Part shown: piece after piece, positions 58,442 to 64,000 of the stretch
How positions within the stretch are numbered: position 1 is the first letter of the stretch
Layout of the letters: every line of letters begins with the position of its first letter
DNA from: Amycolatopsis orientalis DSM 43388
GTDB taxonomy: Bacteria; Actinomycetota; Actinomycetes; Mycobacteriales; Pseudonocardiaceae
Assembly: GCF_000411975.1 (NCBI RefSeq)
Contig: NZ_ASXG01000154.1
Location: forward strand, 62,001 to 126,000
Direction: 5' to 3'
DNA: 64,000 bases
Made by a program: the position numbers and the translations under genes
The notes under the pieces: model-generated
What the model saw: the letters and a program-made list of their open reading frames with translations, nothing else
Told to the model about the DNA's origin: nothing
The model's database searches: none

Positions 58442-60829
58442 CTAACCGGCACAAGGAGAAGGGGGTGCGGCCGACCGTGACGTTCCCCACGTGGCCCGCG
58501 CCGCGTCGCCGGTCAGCGCGAAGTCCAGAGTGGACCCGCGGCGCAGCTGTTCGAGGCTGACGAACGTTTTGTCCGACGCCGTGCCGTTGACGCGCAGCCC
58601 GGAAACGTACTGCAGCTGCGCCCCGTCCGCCCCGCGCGCGTTGACGGTGACGTCGCGGCCGTTCGGCAGGTGCAGCACGGACTTGGCGAACCGCGGCGCG
58701 TTGAGCACGAAGTCGCCGGTGCCCGGGACGGCCGGGTAGAGGCCGAGCGCGCTGAAGACGTACCAGGCGGACATGGTGCCGAGGTCGTCGTTGCCGGTGA
58801 CGCCGTTCGGGGCGTTCGTGAACAGCGTGTGCGCGGCCCGCACGACCGCCGAGGTCTTCCACGGCTGTCCGGTGAGCGTGTACATCCACGGCGAGTGCAG
58901 GTCGGGCTCGTTGTTGGGGTTGTAGCGGAACTGGCGGTAGTAGTCGTACGGACCGACGACCCACTTCTCGTGCGCGGTCTTCGCCGGGTCCTTCACCAGG
59001 TCGTCGTAGGCGAAGAAATCGTCGAGCCGCTTGCCCGCGTTGGCCGCGCCGCCCATCTTCGCGACCAGGCCGGGCACGTCCTGCTGCACCAGCCACTGGT
59101 ACTGCCACGCCGTGCCCTCGTGGAAGCCGTCCTGGCCTTGCGGGCTGTACGGGCCGTCCGCCGGGGTGTACCAGCTGCCGCCGGCGACCTTCGGGCGGAA
59201 GTAGCCGGTGAAGCCGCGGTCGGTGACCGACGGGTCCCACAGCGTCGCGTACGTCCGGCCCTTGGCCGCCAGCTGCTGCGCGTCTTCCTTACGGCCGAGC
59301 GCGGACGCCATCACCGAGAGGGAGCAGTCGGCGAGGGCGTACTCCAAGGTCGCGGACGCGCCGTGGGCCGGGTCGGTGTCCTGGCCCTTCTTCGGGAAGT
59401 TCGGGTCGTATTGGACGAATCCGTCGGCCTGGTAGCTCGCGTTGCCGGAACGGCCTTGGAACGGCGACGACGCGGGCGGGATCTCGCGGGAGTTCTGCAG
59501 CAGGGCTTGGTAGGCGTGCATTTCCTCGCCGCTCAACGCGCCGAACCGCCAGAGGTCGACCAGGAACGGCGTCACCGGGTCGCCGGTCATGGTGTTCGTT
59601 TCCTGACTCGCGTACGCCCAGCGCGGGAGCCAGCCGCCTTGGTCGTGGATGGCGAGGATGCTCTTCGCGATGTCGCGGGCCCGGTCCGGTTTCAGCAGGG
59701 CGAGCAGCTGGTTTTGCGAGCGGTAGGTGTCCCAGAGGGAGAAGAAGTCGTAGTACGTCCAGCCGATCGCGCGGTGGATCTTCTTGTCGAAGCCGTAGTA
59801 CCGGCCGTCGGCGTCGTTCGCGGTCAATGGCTGCAGGAAGGAGTGGTACAGCGAGGTGTAGAAGACCGTGCGGTCGTCCGGGGTGCCGCCGGTGATGTCC
59901 ACACTGGACAGTTCCCGTCGCCAGTCTCGCTGGACGTCGTTCTTCACCGCGTCGAACGGACGGACGCGCGAGGCGGCGAGGTTCGTGTCCGCACCGCGTG
60001 CGTCCACTTGGGAAAGGGAGGTGGTCGCCGTGACTTGACCGCCCTTCGGGAAGGTCAGCCACGCGCCGCGCAGGCCCGCGCCGCCTTGTGCCGAGCGGCT
60101 GCCGGGGGTGCCGCCGTCCGGTGACCAGGTGCCGTAGGAAGTGAACGGCTGGTCGAATTTCGTGGTGAAGTAGGTGGTGTAGGGCTTGCCGCCGCAGAAG
60201 GCTTGCGATTCGACGGTGCCCACGATCGTGTGGTCGTCGACGATCCGGACGCTGCTGCCGCTGACCGGTTCCTTCGCGTTGGCCTGCCCGACGTTCACGA
60301 AAACGTTGGCCGGGCCGGGTTTCGCGAACGAGTACCGTTCGACGCCGCTGCGGGTGCTGGCGGTGGTTTCGACGTCAATGCCGCCGTAGCCGGTGAGACG
60401 CACCTTGTAGTAGCCGGGTTTGCCGACTTCGCCCTCGTGCGTGTACGGCGCGGCGTACTTGGCTTGGTCGAAGGTGTCCGGCTTGCTGGTGTCGAAGGCC
60501 GCGCCCGGACCGATCTCGCCGGTAGTGGGCAGCATGGACACCAGGCCGCCCTGTTCCCAGCAGCCCGCGCCGGAGAGGAAGAAATGGCCGAAGCCGCGGA
60601 TCGCGGTGTCGGTGTAGAGGTAACCGGCGTAATGGGTGGTGATCGGGCTGGATTGCACCATGCCGAACGGCGCGGACGCACCGGGGAACGTGTTGCCCTC
60701 GTCCTGCGTGCCGATGAACGTGTTGACCGAATCCAGCGCATCGGCCGGACGCGCCTGTGCCGCCACCGGCGTGAGCGCGGCGGCGACGACAGCGAGCGTC
60801 ATCGCGCCCGCCAAAACCCTGCTCCTCAT
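58442..60829 (-). CDS. Secreted GH92 alpha-mannosidase
   Basis: A 795-residue exported exo-alpha-mannosidase. The signal peptide MRSRVLAGAMTLAVVAAALTPVAAQA is followed by the GH92 N-terminal beta-sandwich (VNTFIGTQDEGNTFPGASAPFGMVQSSP) and the alpha/alpha-barrel with FYTSLYHSFLQPL, HEGTAWQYQWLVQQD, NPNNEPDLHSPWMY and GNDDLGTMSAWYVFSALGLYP. The acid and calcium-binding residues sit in these motifs. Family members cut alpha-1,2-, 1,3- or 1,6-mannose, with the linkage unpredictable here. It is downstream of a second GH92 gene and may be co-regulated, with an 80-bp gap holding a palindrome. Confidence 0.93.
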   Translation of the reverse strand: MRSRVLAGAMTLAVVAAALTPVAAQARPADALDSVNTFIGTQDEGNTFPGASAPFGMVQSSPITTHYAGYLYTDTAIRGFGHFFLSGAGCWEQGGLVSMLPTTGEIGPGAAFDTSKPDTFDQAKYAAPYTHEGEVGKPGYYKVRLTGYGGIDVETTASTRSGVERYSFAKPGPANVFVNVGQANAKEPVSGSSVRIVDDHTIVGTVESQAFCGGKPYTTYFTTKFDQPFTSYGTWSPDGGTPGSRSAQGGAGLRGAWLTFPKGGQVTATTSLSQVDARGADTNLAASRVRPFDAVKNDVQRDWRRELSSVDITGGTPDDRTVFYTSLYHSFLQPLTANDADGRYYGFDKKIHRAIGWTYYDFFSLWDTYRSQNQLLALLKPDRARDIAKSILAIHDQGGWLPRWAYASQETNTMTGDPVTPFLVDLWRFGALSGEEMHAYQALLQNSREIPPASSPFQGRSGNASYQADGFVQYDPNFPKKGQDTDPAHGASATLEYALADCSLSVMASALGRKEDAQQLAAKGRTYATLWDPSVTDRGFTGYFRPKVAGGSWYTPADGPYSPQGQDGFHEGTAWQYQWLVQQDVPGLVAKMGGAANAGKRLDDFFAYDDLVKDPAKTAHEKWVVGPYDYYRQFRYNPNNEPDLHSPWMYTLTGQPWKTSAVVRAAHTLFTNAPNGVTGNDDLGTMSAWYVFSALGLYPAVPGTGDFVLNAPRFAKSVLHLPNGRDVTVNARGADGAQLQYVSGLRVNGTASDKTFVSLEQLRRGSTLDFALTGDAARATWGTSRSAAPPSPCAG

Positions 60830-60845
60830 AGGACTCCTCTGGAAA

Positions 60846-60901
60846 GTTCGTGAGGGGAACCTTGCGGGAATCTGGTTCCCTCAGGGTTCCCCTCACCGAA
60901 C
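60846..60901. repeat. Imperfect long palindrome between the two GH92 genes
   Basis: A 56-nt element: gttcgtgaggggaacc... (60846-60872) pairs imperfectly with ...ggttcccctcaccgaac (60874-60901). It resembles the perfect palindrome at 51080-51136 in layout and in the GGGAATCTG-centred sequence. It lies between two same-strand genes, 17 bp from the first GH92 start. Confidence 0.75.
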
Positions 60902-60910
60902 GCGTCTGGG

Positions 60911-63900
60911 TCAGCCCGCGGCGATGGCGAACACGTGCAGGTCGCCGCCGCTGACGCCGCTCGGCAGCGTCACGCTCGCGACGGTCTTGCCCGCGTCCAG
61001 CGTGATCGGCGCGGTGGCGAAGACCATCGTGCGGATCTGCTGCGGGTCGCCGCCCGCGGAGTTGCGGTACGGCGTGGACAGGACGATCCGGTTGCCGAAC
61101 GCCGGCTGCGCTCCTCCGCCGCCGAGGGTCCAGTCGGAGAATCCGATGGCGGCGGTGGACTTGCTGCCGTCGGTGTAGGTGACGGTGAGCGTGCCCTGCG
61201 CGTTGCCGTTGCTCGCGGCGCCGAGCAGCGCGAGCCGTCCCGAACCGGTCAGGTTGATCGTCTGGCCGGCGGCGACGACGTTGTCCGGGTCGCCGACCGG
61301 GTACGCCGGCCAGGTGAAGTTCAGCCCGTCGCTCGACACCGTGCTGCCCGGCTTGGCGCCGGCCTTGGCCAGCGCGTCCGCGGAGTAGCTCCAGCCGCCG
61401 CCGTCGAAGTTCCCGGCCGCCGAGTCGGCGTCCGGCGACAGCCCGGTGTTGTTCACCGTGGCCAGCCAGCTGTTCGGCTTCGCCACCAGGATGGTCAGCA
61501 CCGCCTGCACGTCCGCGAGCCCCGGCGAGGAGAAGGTGACCGGGATCCGGCGCGGACCGTCGGAGGTGCCCGCCGGAACGCTCACCGTCACCTGAGCGCG
61601 GCCCTTGCCCGCCGCGGGGACCTGCACGGAACCGGTCGCGGGCGTCAGCGTGATGCCGTCCGCGCTGCCCGCCGAGTAGGTCCAGGTCCGTGCGGTGCCG
61701 GACAGATCCTGCACGCCCACCGAAGCGGTCGCGGTCGTGCCAGCGGGCACCACCGCGCGTGCCGGGTCCACAAAGGACAGGCTCGGCTTCTCCTGCTCAC
61801 GGAACGAGGGCGGCGCGTCAGCCGGGGCGGAGCCCCACGCGGTCGCGGTCGTCGAGCGGGTGAAGTCCAGCTTGCCGCCCTGCGAGAACAGCCCTTCCGG
61901 CAGCCACGCCTTGCTGGCCGCGCTGCCGTTCACCTTGAGGCCGCTGGTGTATTCGCCGGTGCCGGGAGCGTCGACGACGATCTTCTTGCCCGCCCCGGTG
62001 GTCACCTCGGCGTGCGCGAAACGCGGCGTGGTCAGCACGGTTTCGGCACGGCCCGGGATCTCCGGGTAGACGCCGAGCGCGGACCAGACGTACCAGGCCG
62101 ACATCTGGCCGAGGTCGTCGTTGCCGATCAGGCCTTCCGGACGCGGGTTGTACAGCTCGTCCATCGCCCGGCGCACGATGTTCTGCGTCTTCGCCGGGGC
62201 ACCCGCGAACGAGTACACGTAGGGCGCGTTCGAGTTCGGCTCGTTGCCCAGGAACGCGTACGGCTCATGGGGTCCGGCGTTCAGCTTCGTGAAGAAAGTG
62301 TCCAAACGCGACTGGGTAGCGGTGTTGCCGCCGAACGCGGTCACGAGACCGCCGAGGTCATACGGCACCATCCAGTCGTACTGCGCGCCGTTGCCCTCGA
62401 CCCAGCCCTGCGAGCTGGAGGGGTCGTAGTTCGCGGAGAACGAGCCGTCCGCGTTGCGCGGCTGCAGGTGTCCGCTGCCCGGGTTGTAGAGGTTCTGCCA
62501 GTACTGCGCCCGCTTCATGAACGTCGTGTACGTGGCGCTGTCCCCCAGGCGCTTCGCGAACTGGGCGATGGCGAAGTCCGCGCTCGTGTACTCCAGGGTG
62601 TCCGCCGCCGCGCCGGGCACGTAACCGAGGCGCTGGTAATCCTGAAGGCCCGGGCGTTCGACGTAGCCCTGCGTCGGCTGCGTCGCGCCCTTGATCATGA
62701 GCAGCAACGCTTTCTGCGCGTCGAAGTCACGCGCACCGAACGCGTAGGCGCTGGAAACGATGATGTGGTACGGGTCTCCGTTCATCACGCCGGTGTAGTC
62801 GTTCGCGACGGTCCAGCGGTCCCAGGAGCCGCCCTGTTCGGCGAAGGCCATCATCGACCGCACGAGATCCGAGGTCTGCTTCGGCACGATCGTGGCCAGC
62901 AGCGGGACCTCGGAGCGGTAAATGTCCCAGCCGGAGATGTTGGTGTATATCGCGTGGCCGCGGTCAGCTTGGTGGATCCGGCCGTCGAAGCCCGGATAGC
63001 GACCGTCCACATCGGAAAACACGTTCGGCTGGATCAGCGAGTGGTACAGCGAGGTGTAGAACGTCGTGGTGTCGGCGTCACTGCCGCCGCTGACCTGGAT
63101 CTTGCCGAGCTGGTCGTTCCACGCCTGCCGCGCGGACGCGGCCACCGCGTCGAACGCCTTCGTGCCGTTGTTCTCCGCCTTCAGGTTCGCCTTCGCGCCG
63201 TCGACGGACACAAAGGACAGTCCGACCTGGACGTTGACCCGCGCGCCGTTGAGGTTCGGGAAGGTCACGTACCCGCCGCTGCCCGGGCCGCTCACCGTGG
63301 TGTCCTGCGGCTTCGCCGCCGCCGGGCGCGCCAGCGAAGCACCGATCCCGTTCGGCTGCGCGACCTTCGCCCTGGCCCCGCCGGTTTCCGCGGTCTTGCC
63401 CGGGGTCACCGCGCCGTTCTTCCACGTCCCGACGGACTCGAACGGGGTGTCGAACTTCGCCGAGAAGTAGACCCGGTACGAGTCCTTCGCGCCGCAGAAC
63501 CGGCCGCTGGTCGCCCAGCCGCTGATGGTGTCCTTGCCGATGCTGATCGACGCGTCGTCGGTGCCGTTGACCGAGCCGGAAGTGTTGACCAGCAACGTGG
63601 ACGCCGCGCCCGCGGGGTAGGTGAACCGTCCGGAACCGGTGCGCTGCGTCGCGGTCAGCTCGACCTTCGCGCCGTTGTCGAGGGCGACGTCGTACGCGCC
63701 GGCGGTCGCGTGCTCGTTCTTGTGGTCGAAGGTCGAGGTGTAGTGGCCCGGATCGGTCGCGGGCGACGTGCTGATCTCCCCGACGTACGGCATGAACGGC
63801 AGGTCTTGATACGTGGTGCAGCCGGCGCCGGAAAGGTGCGTGAGGCTGAACCCGGTGATCGTGTTGTCGTCGTAGAAATAGCCGCCCGGCTGGGATTTCT

Positions 63901-64000
63901 TGGTGTCCGGGCTCCACTGCACCATCCCGAACGGCGCCACCGCGCCGGGGAAGGTGTTGCCCGCGCCGCCGCCGGTGCCGTGGTCCGCGCCGCCGGGCCG
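60911..64000 (-). CDS. Secreted GH92 alpha-mannosidase with C-terminal accessory domains (5' end beyond window)
   Basis: At least 1030 residues, cut at the window end before its start. The visible N-terminus (NTFPGAVAPFGMVQWSP) is already in the GH92 beta-sandwich, so only a short part including any signal peptide is missing. The barrel has FYTSLYHSLIQPN, EGNGAQYDWMVPYDL, LGNEPNSNAPYVYSF and GNDDLGQMSAWYVWSALGVYP. After about residue 700 come an NEW3-like Ig domain (ARTWTYSAGSADGITLTPATGSVQVPAAGKGRAQVTVSVPAG) and a galactose-binding-like domain (NNTGLSPDADSAAGNFDGGGWSYSADALAKAGAKPG). The two GH92s differ in accessory domains, suggesting different mannans or glycoproteins. Confidence 0.92.
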   Translation of the reverse strand, partial: RPGGADHGTGGGAGNTFPGAVAPFGMVQWSPDTKKSQPGGYFYDDNTITGFSLTHLSGAGCTTYQDLPFMPYVGEISTSPATDPGHYTSTFDHKNEHATAGAYDVALDNGAKVELTATQRTGSGRFTYPAGAASTLLVNTSGSVNGTDDASISIGKDTISGWATSGRFCGAKDSYRVYFSAKFDTPFESVGTWKNGAVTPGKTAETGGARAKVAQPNGIGASLARPAAAKPQDTTVSGPGSGGYVTFPNLNGARVNVQVGLSFVSVDGAKANLKAENNGTKAFDAVAASARQAWNDQLGKIQVSGGSDADTTTFYTSLYHSLIQPNVFSDVDGRYPGFDGRIHQADRGHAIYTNISGWDIYRSEVPLLATIVPKQTSDLVRSMMAFAEQGGSWDRWTVANDYTGVMNGDPYHIIVSSAYAFGARDFDAQKALLLMIKGATQPTQGYVERPGLQDYQRLGYVPGAAADTLEYTSADFAIAQFAKRLGDSATYTTFMKRAQYWQNLYNPGSGHLQPRNADGSFSANYDPSSSQGWVEGNGAQYDWMVPYDLGGLVTAFGGNTATQSRLDTFFTKLNAGPHEPYAFLGNEPNSNAPYVYSFAGAPAKTQNIVRRAMDELYNPRPEGLIGNDDLGQMSAWYVWSALGVYPEIPGRAETVLTTPRFAHAEVTTGAGKKIVVDAPGTGEYTSGLKVNGSAASKAWLPEGLFSQGGKLDFTRSTTATAWGSAPADAPPSFREQEKPSLSFVDPARAVVPAGTTATASVGVQDLSGTARTWTYSAGSADGITLTPATGSVQVPAAGKGRAQVTVSVPAGTSDGPRRIPVTFSSPGLADVQAVLTILVAKPNSWLATVNNTGLSPDADSAAGNFDGGGWSYSADALAKAGAKPGSTVSSDGLNFTWPAYPVGDPDNVVAAGQTINLTGSGRLALLGAASNGNAQGTLTVTYTDGSKSTAAIGFSDWTLGGGGAQPAFGNRIVLSTPYRNSAGGDPQQIRTMVFATAPITLDAGKTVASVTLPSGVSGGDLHVFAIAAG

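Overview
The window is chromosomal DNA from a high-GC actinomycete. It is most likely an Amycolatopsis-like member of the Pseudonocardiales. The evidence is third-codon-position GC richness, many leaderless starts (an extended -10 about 6-8 nt before ATG or GTG), a Streptomyces-type DasR site before a chitinase, and gene order shared with mycobacteria around an etfBA and polymethylated-glucan locus. No rRNA, tRNA, CRISPR array, prophage or complete IS element was recognised.

Region by region. 1-16 kb: a cysteine desulfurase cut by the window edge, an MFS pump behind a MerR-type promoter, a quinone-reductase-like oxidoreductase, a PlsC acyltransferase with a GNAT N-acyltransferase, etfB-etfA, DegV, then a SAM methyltransferase, a GH57 enzyme and a GT4 glucosyltransferase. 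This order matches the M. tuberculosis Rv3025c-Rv3032 neighbourhood linked to methylglucose lipopolysaccharide and glycogen, interrupted here by a glutathione peroxidase and a GH2 enzyme. 16-18.4 kb: a MarR regulator, an alpha/beta hydrolase and a pair of SMR transporters. 19.2-23.9 kb: the glyoxylate shunt (aceA, aceB) with a divergent RamB-type regulator. 24-29.6 kb: threonine deaminase, a SnoaL-like protein, a hexapeptide acyltransferase, a nucleoside hydrolase and an unusual NlpC/P60 protein. 29.6-41.8 kb: a dense patch of small regulators (four TetR, one ArsR, one XRE-cupin) paired with oxidoreductases, including a thioredoxin-reductase-like/methyltransferase fusion. 41.9-51.1 kb: secreted proteins, a DasR-controlled GH18 enzyme, two methyltransferases, an enoyl-CoA hydratase, an ABC ATPase, and a sulfur module in which a tiny leader peptide with an attenuator-like hairpin precedes cysteine dioxygenase and rhodanese. 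51-64 kb: glycogen phosphorylase, a lipoprotein metalloprotease, a YbbN-type thioredoxin, a MarR regulator, and two tandem secreted GH92 mannosidases, the second cut by the window end.

The most unusual feature is a family of short palindromes (core like TCGCCGCTGAGTGGCGAA) scattered through intergenic DNA from about 2.5 to 28.4 kb. The same sequence occurs inside coding regions. It forms a regular 54-bp/39-bp in-frame array that encodes a Ser-Pro-x-x-Gly-Glu repeat in the cytoplasmic N-terminus of the NlpC/P60 protein. An in-frame copy lies in the GH2 gene, a near-consensus copy lies in degV, and a degenerate copy sits in the linker of a two-domain protein. A second family of long perfect palindromes sits near 51.1 and 60.9 kb.

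Limits: all assignments come from reading the sequence and remembered family motifs. No database search was run.
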